In this document: one piece after another, positions 8,031-15,758 of the stretch
Numbering within the stretch: the stretch's first letter is position 1
Layout of the letters: the number at the start of each line of letters is the position of its first letter
Assembly (NCBI GenBank): GCA_016782865.1
Contig: JADHXR010000076.1
Span: forward strand, 1-36,311
Reading direction: 5' to 3'
Source of the DNA: Phycisphaerae bacterium
Lineage (GTDB): Bacteria; Planctomycetota; Phycisphaerae; Sedimentisphaerales; Anaerobacaceae
Length of the DNA stretch: 36,311 nt
Program-made: the position numbers and the translations under genes
Notes under the pieces: generated by a model
The model's database searches: none
Seen by the model: only the letters and a program-made list of their open reading frames with translations
Told to the model about the DNA's origin: nothing

Positions 8031-8160
8031 TAACCATAGCCGCTCACGGGTTTATTGTAGTACGGGCCAATGCATCCAATGTAAGAATATCCATCTCTTA
8101 AATCTTCAATCCCTATGTATAACAAATTCAAATTCATAACACATTCAAGGTCGTAATGCA
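8031..8160 (-). repeat. Upstream repeat family, copy A (araC-type gene)
   Basis: Blocks shared in the same order with copies B (15171-15330 plus D at 15621-15660) and C (26231-26360), written on the plus strand: CATAGCCGCTCACGGG, CCAATGCATCCAATGT, CATCTCTTAAAT and ACATTCAAGGTCGTAATGCA. Copy A lacks about 25 bases present in B and C between the second and third blocks, and its version of the hairpin is degenerate. It lies 108-237 bases upstream of the regulator start. Confidence 0.6.
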
Positions 8161-8250
8161 ACTGCGATTCAGACAATATCAGTCCTTTTTCTCAAGCGGA
8201 GGGCCTCGTTCACTCGATAATAGTTACAGCAACTGGCTCAAGGACGAAAT

Positions 8251-8279
8251 TTGACTTCCAGAAAAGAACCATTCTATGT
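8251..8279 (+). promoter_or_regulatory. Candidate sigma70-type promoter for the PQQ gene
   Basis: TTGACT (8251-8256), a 17-base spacer, then CTATGT (8274-8279). The -35 box is good and the -10 box is poor. It lies about 115 bases before the start codon at 8395. Confidence 0.3.
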
Positions 8280-8394
8280 CCAACTCACCTCTTGCACCGG
8301 GGACGACTTGATGCCAAGGAACGGCAGAAGGCATGCCCCCATTTCACCAAAATGCTGAAGGAAAACTGGAAACTATAGTAGGAGAGAAAGTATA

Positions 8395-11300
8395 ATGAAG
8401 CAAATGTATACCATCGCGATTGCCGGAGTCTTGTGTTTCTTTTGTGGCGTTTCTCATGGCGTTGAGGTCACGGAACTGCCCTTGGAAACGAAGGATATAC
8501 GTGGACTTTGCATCGTGTTGCCAGGCAGTTCGGAATCACTTGTGAAAACGCTGGGCCGCAACGCGTCATCGGCGACGGTGCAGCTTCTCTGCCGCGATGA
8601 CGAAGAGTTGTGCGCATTACGACAGAGTATCCGGGCATTGGATGTTTACGGGCGCATCTCGGCCATTTCATGGCAAGGGGCTTCCCTGCCTTATATAGAC
8701 GACCTCGTCAACGTCATTATTGCGCCCTCCCGATCTGCCGCGTCGCCAGATGAAGTCAGGCGTGTCCTTTGCCCCGGAGGTTCGGCTTACGTGTACGAAG
8801 ACGGGCATTGGCAAAGAGAAACCAAGCCGTGGTCGCAGGACATCGATGAATGGACGCACTGGCTCCACGATCCCAGCGGAAACGCGGTATCGGGGGACCG
8901 GAAAGTGGGACCGCCACGGTTTTACCAGTGGACCGCCAAACCGTACTGGTCCAACCACCACGACACCGTGTTGAGCACGAGCGCCATGGTTAGCGCCAAT
9001 GGACGCTTATTCTATATCGCGGATGAATCTCCCTCCGGAGTTTTCAGTGAGGCCTACGAGGGGCAATGGTTTTTGATTGCGCGGGATGCGTTCAACGGTG
9101 TATTGCTTTGGAAGATCCCCATAAGCAATTGGGGATGGAAAACGTGGGGCAAGCGCTACAACATCCGTTTCGCACAGCCCACCCAATTACCCTGGCGACT
9201 GGTCGCAACAGGCGATGTCGTCTACGCCACTCTTGATTTTCACGCGCCCGTTTTGGCCATCGACGCGGCCACGGGATCAACTATTAGAACCTACGAGCAT
9301 TCCAGATGCACCGATGAGCTTCTCTATTACAACGGCTCGTTGATTATCAGCGCGTACGATGAAAGTAGCTTTGCGCCGCCCGCAGAAACAACGTCTCATG
9401 TCCCGAAGAGGACAACCAAGCCAAGAGTTGTTCCAAAGACGATCCGTGTCCTGGATGCTCAAACCGGCGATATCGTTTGGGAAAAAGGTGCATTCCTCGG
9501 ACTGCCCACGCGTTACGACGCGTCAGAAGGCTTCGACCCTGTCTATCTTACCGCCTGCAAAAATCGGGTGGTCTTTGCCACGCGCGACAAGATTCACTGC
9601 CTGGATCTGAAATCAGGTGAAACGATTTGGGAGTTTGCCAGACCGGCTCGCGAAGGCTACCGCCTGGCTCTCGGTGTCCGCATGTCGGAGAATTGTACGC
9701 TTGTCAACCACAAGGACGTGGTCCTATACGCCCAGCCTCAGAATAAGCGTGACGGCACCTATCACACCATCTATTGCGACCTCTACGCCATTAGTGCCAA
9801 GACCGGAAAGGTGCTTTGGAAAAAGACCTGTGGCGCATGGGCATGGGGATCTCCTCCGGATGTGTTTGTTATCGACAATAATGTTTGGGTGCATGAATAC
9901 ATCCCCGGACTGCAATTCAAAGGTTCGGATGTTGTCGATGTAAACAGCGTTCCCTATGCTTTGATTGGGCTTGACCTCTATTCGGGAGAAGAGACACGGA
10001 GAATTCCCACCAAGGATGTCTTTCACATTGCCCACCATCACCGTTGCTATCGCAATAAGGCAACGGAACGATTCATTCTTACGGCCAGGCGGGGCACCGA
10101 GTTTACCGAATTGGCCTCGGGCGAGCAATCGATCCACCATTATCTCCGCAGCCAGTGTCGTTTAGGTGTTATGCCGGCCAATGGATTGCTCTATACGACG
10201 CCTCATCCCTGCGGCTGCTATGCGGGTGTCCTTCTGAAAGGCTACAATGCACTCTGCGCCACAAGAGCGTTGAACGCACTGGAGAAGCCTTCCGAGCAAC
10301 CGCGACTTGTTCGAGGCACCGCCTACTCCCGAGATATCCGGGCCGGCACTCCATCGGCAACCGACTGGCCGACGCATCGCAGTGACATCGGTCGCAGTGG
10401 ATTTCTTCCCACAACACTGCCCTCAAAGCTGGCTGAAGACTGGAGAATCCAGTTGCAGGCACCAGTCAGCGCCGCCACGGTGCATGATGGAAGAGTCTTC
10501 GTGGCGCAGAAGAACCGGCACACTATTACGGTTTTGTCGGCTGGGGCCGGCGACAGGCTTTGGGAGTTCACTGCTGGCGGCCGCATCGATTCTCCGCCAA
10601 CCATTCACAACGGACGCGCCTTGTTCGGTTCTGCGGACGGCTGGGTCTATTGCCTTGATGCGTCGGATGGGGCACTCATATGGAGGTTTCGAGCGGCTCC
10701 GCAAGAGTGGCTGATGGGGGTCGACAGCCAACTGGAATCGGTCTGGCCTGTCCCTGGAAGCGTTCTTGCGAAGGGAGATCACGTCTATTTCGTGGCGGGG
10801 CGTTCCTCCTACCTCGATGGTGGTCTTCATGCGTATCAACTGGACGTCAAGACTGGCCGGGTGATCGCACACGAGAGGGTGTCCCATTCAGAACTCACGA
10901 AGGCAGGTGATCCCGCTCTGGCTTCGGCATTCACGGTTCCTGGAGTGACCAATGACGTCCTTGTCGGCGACAAAAACGCCATTCACCTTCAGACACAGCC
11001 TGTCTTTGGGCAATCGGGGGAGCGTGCGCATTTCCTCAGTGCAACCGGCGGGCTTCTTGATGATACGCGTTTCAACCGTATGTTCTGGAACCTGAACGGG
11101 CTCCCAGGCGCATGGGCCAGCCTATTGGTGTATGACGATGTGGCCTTCTACGGCTTCCGCGCGTTTTCAAACACGAAGCGAGGTCTCTTTCACCTGGCGG
11201 GAAGCGGATACGAACTGATTTCTGCCTCAAGAAGCGTCGCCCATGAAGAAGAGGCGAAACGTCATGCGAGGCTACAAAATGCGGATCCGTCGCAACCGAA

Positions 11301-11592
11301 GACAGAAAGTATTCTGTGGAAGCGAAGCGTCTCGATTCGCATTAGTGCCATGGCAGTCACAAAACAAACTCTCCTTCTTGCGGGAGTTCCAGACAAAGTG
11401 GAGCCACAAGACCCCTACGCCGCCTTCGAAGGAAGGATGGGCGGCGTACTGTTGATTCTCGACAAGAAGACCGGCCAGACCCTGTCTGAAATCTTGCTTG
11501 AATCACCTCCGGTCTGGGACGGGATGTCCATCGCCGGCGATCGAATCTTTTTGGCGTTGGAAAACGGATCGGTCGTATGTTTAGGAGAATAA
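8395..11592 (+). CDS. Exported PQQ-like beta-propeller protein with N-terminal Rossmann-like part
   Basis: The 1065-residue product has a signal peptide (about 1-22, ending VSHG). Residues about 30-150 resemble a class I methyltransferase fold in its latter half ('DLVNVIIAPS', then 'EVRRVLCPGGSAYV'), but no GxGxG SAM-binding loop is seen, so it is probably not a working methyltransferase. From about 185 onward repeated 'LDAQTGDIVWE', 'LDLKSGETIWEF', 'AISAKTGKVLWKK' and 'LDASDGALIWRF' strands mark PQQ/pyrrolo-quinoline-quinone-like propeller repeats, probably two propellers. Planctomycetes encode many such fusions with unproven roles; oxidoreductase or binding functions are possible. It is the first gene of the plus-strand pair, 100 bases before the Gfo/Idh/MocA gene. 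GGAGAGAAAG (8381-8390) supports the start. Confidence 0.8.
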   Translation: MKQMYTIAIAGVLCFFCGVSHGVEVTELPLETKDIRGLCIVLPGSSESLVKTLGRNASSATVQLLCRDDEELCALRQSIRALDVYGRISAISWQGASLPYIDDLVNVIIAPSRSAASPDEVRRVLCPGGSAYVYEDGHWQRETKPWSQDIDEWTHWLHDPSGNAVSGDRKVGPPRFYQWTAKPYWSNHHDTVLSTSAMVSANGRLFYIADESPSGVFSEAYEGQWFLIARDAFNGVLLWKIPISNWGWKTWGKRYNIRFAQPTQLPWRLVATGDVVYATLDFHAPVLAIDAATGSTIRTYEHSRCTDELLYYNGSLIISAYDESSFAPPAETTSHVPKRTTKPRVVPKTIRVLDAQTGDIVWEKGAFLGLPTRYDASEGFDPVYLTACKNRVVFATRDKIHCLDLKSGETIWEFARPAREGYRLALGVRMSENCTLVNHKDVVLYAQPQNKRDGTYHTIYCDLYAISAKTGKVLWKKTCGAWAWGSPPDVFVIDNNVWVHEYIPGLQFKGSDVVDVNSVPYALIGLDLYSGEETRRIPTKDVFHIAHHHRCYRNKATERFILTARRGTEFTELASGEQSIHHYLRSQCRLGVMPANGLLYTTPHPCGCYAGVLLKGYNALCATRALNALEKPSEQPRLVRGTAYSRDIRAGTPSATDWPTHRSDIGRSGFLPTTLPSKLAEDWRIQLQAPVSAATVHDGRVFVAQKNRHTITVLSAGAGDRLWEFTAGGRIDSPPTIHNGRALFGSADGWVYCLDASDGALIWRFRAAPQEWLMGVDSQLESVWPVPGSVLAKGDHVYFVAGRSSYLDGGLHAYQLDVKTGRVIAHERVSHSELTKAGDPALASAFTVPGVTNDVLVGDKNAIHLQTQPVFGQSGERAHFLSATGGLLDDTRFNRMFWNLNGLPGAWASLLVYDDVAFYGFRAFSNTKRGLFHLAGSGYELISASRSVAHEEEAKRHARLQNADPSQPKTESILWKRSVSIRISAMAVTKQTLLLAGVPDKVEPQDPYAAFEGRMGGVLLILDKKTGQTLSEILLESPPVWDGMSIAGDRIFLALENGSVVCLGE

Positions 11593-11692
11593 CCGGAAGT
11601 TGTCCTGTGAGTTGTGGAGTCGATTGGAGGATACGTCCGAGAGGCCCGCTCACCAACATAAATCAGTAACAATATAAGCAGGAGAAAGAATA

Positions 11693-12934
11693 ATGATCAG
11701 CAATAAGTCAGTTCGCCCCTCGGTGCAGGGCAACAACTTGAGTCGCCGTAGGATATTGGCCAATTCCGCCGTCGTCGCAGCCTTCAGTATAGTCAAGCCC
11801 TCCGTGCTTCGCGGCTTTGAGGCAAATTCCCGGATCGAAGTCGGATTCGTCGGACTAGGCGGGCGAGGCAGTCTGATTGCCAGGATGATGACAGGGAATC
11901 ACAAGGGTTACCATCTGAGGGCTCTGGCTGATTATTTTGAGCAGGTTGTCCAAGAGGCAGGCAAGCGATTTGAGGTTCCCGATAACCGTTGTTTCTCCGG
12001 TCTGTCAGGCTACAAGGCGGTTCTTGCCAGTAAGGTTGATGCAGTATTCCTGGAGATTCCACCTTGTTTCTTTCCCGAACACGCTTCTTTCGCCGTCAAT
12101 GCCGGTGTTCACGTGTACATGGCCAAACCGGTGGCAATCGATGTCCCCGGGGCTCTGGTCATCGGTGAACTTGGAAAGGAGGCTACGATCCGAAAGCAGG
12201 TCTTTTTGGTTGATTTTCAGGTTCCCACAGAACCATTCAATATCGAGACCGTCAAGCGTTGTCGCGAAGGCCTTATTGGTAAGACAGGGATGCTCAGTTC
12301 CTTCTACACAGACGAAGCATTTCGTGATCCGCCCAAGACTAAGACTATCGAAAGCAGACTTCGGAATCTCGTTTGGGTCAATGATATTGAGCTTGGCGGC
12401 GGCTACCTCGTGAATGCCGGCATTCACGCCATTGATGCTGCACTCTGGATGGCAGGTAGGCGCCCCATCAGTGCCATGGGGTTTTCGCGAACAGTCAGGG
12501 ATAACCCAAATGGCGACACTCCGGATGTCTATTCTATTTCGTACGGATTTGACAATGGTCTGGTCCAGAATCATCGTGGTGAACACCTCAAAAACACACA
12601 TGGTTTTTCCTGCAATTGCATTGCCTACGGACAGCACGGTTTCGCTGAAATTAGCTACCAGGGCAAAGCCTGGCTTCGTAGCAATAAGGGGGGATATCGC
12701 GGCGGCGAGGTAAAGGATCTGTACGTCAATGGCATCACTCGGAACTTGGATAGATTCGAAAAGGATATTCGGCAGCAGCAGTATGACAATCCTACTGTCC
12801 AGCCCAGCGTTAACAGCACTCTGGCAACAATCCTCGGCAGTGAAGCCGGCAAACAAAACGCTCTGGTGACGTGGGATAAAATGATCGCCGAGAAACATCG
12901 AATCGAGCCTGACCTGACCGGCCTGATACAGTGA
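11693..12934 (+). CDS. Tat-exported Gfo/Idh/MocA-family oxidoreductase
   Basis: The 413-residue product has a twin-arginine signal (S17-R-R-R-I-L, then a hydrophobic stretch 'ANSAVVAAFSIV'). An N-terminal Rossmann domain carries the dinucleotide loop G54-L-G-G-R-G. The lysine of the family motif is kept in 'MAKPVAID' (K145), but the usual Glu of 'EKP' is Ala144. The C-terminal catalytic-type domain has 'NAGIHAIDAALW' with the expected His. These enzymes oxidise or epimerise sugars and cyclitols with tightly held NAD(P); the Tat signal suggests folding with cofactor before export. The gene follows the PQQ-propeller gene by 100 bases with a good site (CAGGAGAAAG), so the two probably form one transcript, which suggests extracytoplasmic sugar oxidation. 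Confidence 0.85.
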   Translation: MISNKSVRPSVQGNNLSRRRILANSAVVAAFSIVKPSVLRGFEANSRIEVGFVGLGGRGSLIARMMTGNHKGYHLRALADYFEQVVQEAGKRFEVPDNRCFSGLSGYKAVLASKVDAVFLEIPPCFFPEHASFAVNAGVHVYMAKPVAIDVPGALVIGELGKEATIRKQVFLVDFQVPTEPFNIETVKRCREGLIGKTGMLSSFYTDEAFRDPPKTKTIESRLRNLVWVNDIELGGGYLVNAGIHAIDAALWMAGRRPISAMGFSRTVRDNPNGDTPDVYSISYGFDNGLVQNHRGEHLKNTHGFSCNCIAYGQHGFAEISYQGKAWLRSNKGGYRGGEVKDLYVNGITRNLDRFEKDIRQQQYDNPTVQPSVNSTLATILGSEAGKQNALVTWDKMIAEKHRIEPDLTGLIQ

Positions 12935-13072
12935 TTGTGAGGCACACCTGGATTGTTTCGGTAAGGGATACGGTGAGACACGCGATGTTGTTATAATCTT
13001 CAGGCGGCAGAAGGGTTAACTCGGCTGGGCAGCCTTGGCTCATCTGTGGTCACTCAGCCTGTGTTGATTCTG

Positions 13073-15109
13073 CTATTCGATCCAAACGGGGCTGCTGATC
13101 GCCTCTTCACCATTTGTCTGGACGACGCGAACATAGTAATAGCTTTGCTGACCACTATCGAAATCCGGGTCCTTCCAATCCAGTTCGGCGATCCGCCCGT
13201 TTGGCTCAACCGTGTGGACTACAGAACTGTTCTTCTTGATCTCAACTCGACTGATCGCTGCGGTTCCAGCTACTCTAACGGTTATCAATGGGGCCTCGTC
13301 GGTCTTGTATTCTGAGCCCATGATATGGCCGTCACATGCAAATTCGAGTATGATTCGGTCGCCGGAAGTCGCGTAGCAGTGGCGGTCATAGAGGGCTGTA
13401 AAGATGGATTTACGAGTTCGTTCCGGGGCATACACCGCTATGAGCGCCATCCCGACTTCGGCAGGTCTGAAAGCTACATCGGTTTCCTGGCCTCGCTTTA
13501 GGTAGCCATAACCGGGATTGCCGTAGTGGTTGTCGGTGCTCGCCATAATGCCGATTCGATGGCCTTCCTTGAGAAACTCGTTCGCCCAGGGTTCGCTCCG
13601 GAAGTGCTCGCTGAAGATTTCAATCAAACGCTGTGTCTTCGGATCGTGCCATTTGGGATTGCCCGCTCTTCCGCCGCGGTGCGGAATACAGAATACGTTC
13701 TTGTCAACGAGATGCTCTCTGAGCTTTGACAAGAGTTCCCCCACGTGTTTTACCTTGGGATCAGGACCATGATACATTTGCAGATTTAACGGGTGGTAAC
13801 CTGTTATCGAACGATAGATTGGCGGATCGTCGCCCAGCCAGTAGACGTTGTGATCTCCGCCGGAATTCGATTCTCCACTCCACTCATAGGCGTTAAAAGT
13901 CACGAATCGACCGGGCTTGTTCGCCTTATTTGTGACAGCCTTAGACTGATTCCACATCTCGTCCGGAATTTCGAACGCATGATCACTGACCGCACAGAAA
14001 TCCAGAGCAGCCACGCGTTCGGCGAAATCATAATACTCCGAAACGGTCCCTCGACCGTCGGAATTTAGCGTATGGCCGTGCAGATCGCCCCACAGCAGCG
14101 ACCTGGAAGGACGGCTTGCAGTTACGTCAACCGGATTGCTGCGATCGTGGAATGTGCCGCCTTCAACAAAGATGCTTTGGCACCCTTGCGTGTTAAACAC
14201 AACGTTTTCAAATCGGTGTACGCCCTGATCTGCTTCGGTGAATGTGTACGGATCCGGCAGCCTAGCCTGGGAATCCGTCGCACTGAGGCTGATGGTCCCC
14301 CTGTATTGCGTAACCGGGTTGCCAAATCGGTCTTCTGCTCTGACAGTGCACGCGATTGGTCTGCCTGCCACTGCGTCCGACGGCGGTAGAACGGTTAGCT
14401 TGTGAGTCTTTCCGGCGCATATAGTTACGGCAGGACTGTTGGTCAGCGGCAGATACTCACCTGTGCCAAGGGCATCGACATACATCTTAAACATGTAACG
14501 AGACTCATCGAATGGTTGTACCAGAAAACCCGGTGAGCCATGTGCCCTATCTCCATACGTAACGCGCAAGGTCTGACCTAGTCGCAATCCGGCTTCGCCG
14601 ACTATGACTTCGACGATATTCTGCCACGCAAAATACGGCCCCATGAACCGCTTGCTCCAGTTGCCACATTCGACCGAAAGGGAAATCGGTACGTTGTCGG
14701 GAGACTGAACGGTCAGATAGCCCGCAGCCTGCGGATCTTCGTTTTGGACGGCGCTCCAGAGATGATTCAGTTGCCGCAGTGCGATCCTGATGCCGCCACC
14801 CGGCTTTACTCCGGCTCTTCCGGCCGTGTAGACAACTACCCACGTTTGATAGGTGGATACTTCCGCAAGTTTGGGACCTTCCAGTATTGCCCCACCTATA
14901 CCAAGCTCTGTGCCCCTCGAAGTGGCTTCCTCCTCACTTGTGAATCTCGGAGATGCTGTTGAATCAGATGATGGCACTGCCGAAAAAGCAACATCTCCAT
15001 CGTGAATGAGCGTTGTTTGGGCTAGAAAAAGGGTGCCCAGAAGTATCAGTCGTTTCTGAGGTTGTCCTGTGATCATCCAGTTTTCCTTATGTGAGTCAAT
15101 TAGCTTCAT
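13073..15109 (-). CDS. Exported DUF3604 (PHP-like) protein
   Basis: The 678-residue product has an N-terminal beta-rich half and a C-terminal DUF3604 region with PHP-type metal-binding motifs: 'WGDLHGHTLNSDG' (about 341), 'AVSDHAFE' (about 376), 'CIPHRGG' (about 476) and 'MASTDNHYGNPG' (about 523). PHP folds hydrolyse phosphate or related esters, but DUF3604 substrates are unknown; members are frequent in marine and planctomycete polysaccharide loci. Start choice is open. ATG 15109 has AGGAG 8 bases upstream but lies in a leader shared with the lectin gene and leaves a 17-residue polar lead. ATG 15076 has AAGG at suitable spacing and gives a better signal peptide (MITGQPQKRLILLGTLFLAQ). The gene is convergent with the Gfo/Idh/MocA gene. 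Confidence 0.8.
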   Translation of the reverse strand: MKLIDSHKENWMITGQPQKRLILLGTLFLAQTTLIHDGDVAFSAVPSSDSTASPRFTSEEEATSRGTELGIGGAILEGPKLAEVSTYQTWVVVYTAGRAGVKPGGGIRIALRQLNHLWSAVQNEDPQAAGYLTVQSPDNVPISLSVECGNWSKRFMGPYFAWQNIVEVIVGEAGLRLGQTLRVTYGDRAHGSPGFLVQPFDESRYMFKMYVDALGTGEYLPLTNSPAVTICAGKTHKLTVLPPSDAVAGRPIACTVRAEDRFGNPVTQYRGTISLSATDSQARLPDPYTFTEADQGVHRFENVVFNTQGCQSIFVEGGTFHDRSNPVDVTASRPSRSLLWGDLHGHTLNSDGRGTVSEYYDFAERVAALDFCAVSDHAFEIPDEMWNQSKAVTNKANKPGRFVTFNAYEWSGESNSGGDHNVYWLGDDPPIYRSITGYHPLNLQMYHGPDPKVKHVGELLSKLREHLVDKNVFCIPHRGGRAGNPKWHDPKTQRLIEIFSEHFRSEPWANEFLKEGHRIGIMASTDNHYGNPGYGYLKRGQETDVAFRPAEVGMALIAVYAPERTRKSIFTALYDRHCYATSGDRIILEFACDGHIMGSEYKTDEAPLITVRVAGTAAISRVEIKKNSSVVHTVEPNGRIAELDWKDPDFDSGQQSYYYVRVVQTNGEEAISSPVWIE

Positions 15110-15146
15110 CAGGTTTTCTCCTATGATGAATGTCCACTTCATCGTT
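15102..15146 (-). repeat. Shared leader with ribosome-binding site, copy 1
   Basis: Forty-five bases match 33709-33753 at 42 positions. The block includes AGGAG (15118-15122), the ATG at 15109 and the second codon, so the identity crosses from untranslated leader into coding sequence of two otherwise unrelated proteins. Confidence 0.8.
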
Positions 15147-15170
15147 GTTTGTTAGCCTCATCTGTTCGCC

Positions 15171-15330
15171 ATAACATAGCCGTTCACAGGTATTCTTATG
15201 GGAGGTATCCATACTACACTACATCTTGCACTTACTTGCGTCAGATAGATACCCTCTTTCATAGTATTGGACAACGCACCCAATGTCCACCGTAAGGCGT
15301 TCCCGAGCGGAAAATACCCATTTCTTAAAT
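15171..15330 (-). repeat. Upstream repeat family, copy B (DUF3604 gene)
   Basis: On the plus strand it carries CATAGCCGTTCACAGG, CAACGCACCCAATGTCC, CCGTAAGG and ACCCATTTCTTAAAT in the same order as copies A and C. Sixty or so extra bases lie between the first two blocks. The last block of the family (GATACATTCAAGGTC) is found only at 15621, nearly 300 bases away, suggesting that the copy was split by an insertion. Confidence 0.6.
15263..15291 (-). promoter_or_regulatory. Candidate leader-RNA hairpin in copy B
   Basis: In minus-strand RNA sense: GGU, bulge GGAC, AUUGGG, loop UGCGUUG, UCCAAU, ACU. Two of the pairs are G-U, allowed only in this orientation. The equivalent positions in copy C are G-C pairs and the U-A pair becomes C-G. 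Confidence 0.35.
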
Positions 15331-15341
15331 CCACAGTAATC

Positions 15342-15358
15342 CACCGGCTTTGCCGGTG
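15342..15358. repeat. Perfect 7-bp hairpin
   Basis: CACCGGC (15342-15348), TTT, GCCGGTG (15352-15358). It lies within the extra sequence that separates block B from block D, with no T-run on either side. Confidence 0.5.
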
Positions 15359-15460
15359 AGAACTGAACTCGAATGCCAGTCAACATTTCTTACCTCAACA
15401 CCATTTATCCCGGCTTGATCTGAACCGCAGCGGTCAAGAAAGCACAGCGTATCTTGACTC

Positions 15461-15531
15461 TGTTATAGTATCCTCGCCTCCGGTTGCTGTCGTTTCATTT
15501 GGCACAGTGCGGAACTCTGAACATCCTTCAT
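15461..15531. repeat. Dispersed intergenic repeat, copy 2
   Basis: Partner of 5752-5822. It starts TGTTATAGTA (first copy AGTTATCGTA) and ends CATCCTTCAT. It lies about 350-420 bases upstream of the DUF3604 start; the first copy lies about 260-330 bases upstream of the LamG start. Confidence 0.55.
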
Positions 15532-15620
15532 GCTGAATTCAGCCTTGGTTGACAAGCCAGAGTTTCGCCTCAAGGCCGGGCATCCTGTATTGTCCGACAT
15601 TTTCCACGTGCCGGGTGTAT

Positions 15621-15660
15621 GATACATTCAAGGTCATAGTACAAACTGAAATTTCATTTT
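15621..15660 (-). repeat. Upstream repeat family, block D
   Basis: GATACATTCAAGGTCATAGT followed by ACAAACTGAAATTTCATTTT matches copy C at 26332 onward (GATACATTCAAAGTCGTAAC, ACAAG, then ATTTCATTCT) and copy A at 8139. It probably belongs with copy B. Confidence 0.55.
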
Positions 15661-15744
15661 TGAGCCATTTTCCTCTCTTGAATCGTTATGTCCCCGGTGC
15701 TATAAACTTGCATATGTTGAAACCACACATCCTATCATTCGACC

Positions 15745-15750
15745 TGAGGA
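15745..15750 (+). promoter_or_regulatory. Ribosome-binding site setting the glycosidase-like start
   Basis: GAGGAA lies 8 bases before the ATG at 15759. The frame is open upstream to 15549, but that part contains repeat block D and has no better site. The chosen start places a signal peptide at the N-terminus. Confidence 0.65.
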
Positions 15751-15758
15751 ACCTGCCA

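Larger units (their letters stand above)
7924..8394. other. Divergent intergenic region between araC-type gene and PQQ gene
   Basis: The gap must hold promoters for both directions. It contains repeat copy A (8031-8160) on the regulator side and a sigma70-like promoter candidate (8251-8279) plus a purine-rich ribosome-binding site (8381-8390) on the plus side. A minus-strand open frame 7925-8176 ends one base before the AraC start but is judged non-coding. Confidence 0.5.
15110..15758. other. Repeat-rich divergent gap between DUF3604 and the glycosidase-like gene
   Basis: This stretch of about 650 bases has no credible gene once the plus-strand start is placed at 15759. In order it holds the shared leader (15102-15146), repeat copy B (15171-15330), a perfect CACCGGC-TTT-GCCGGTG hairpin (15342-15358), the dispersed repeat copy 2 (15461-15531) and block D of the upstream repeat (15621-15660). 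Confidence 0.5.

Noticed and set aside
7925..8176. Open frame of 83 codons ending one base before the AraC start, a possible leader peptide
   Set aside because: The same DNA recurs as repeat copy A in two other gaps, where the frame is broken by stops and indels. Short similarities such as YD-x-EC across copies are better explained by DNA-level homology. No ribosome-binding site was evident.
15549..15758. N-terminal extension of the glycosidase-like gene by 70 codons
   Set aside because: It covers repeat block D, lacks a good ribosome-binding site, and would bury the signal peptide that begins at 15759.
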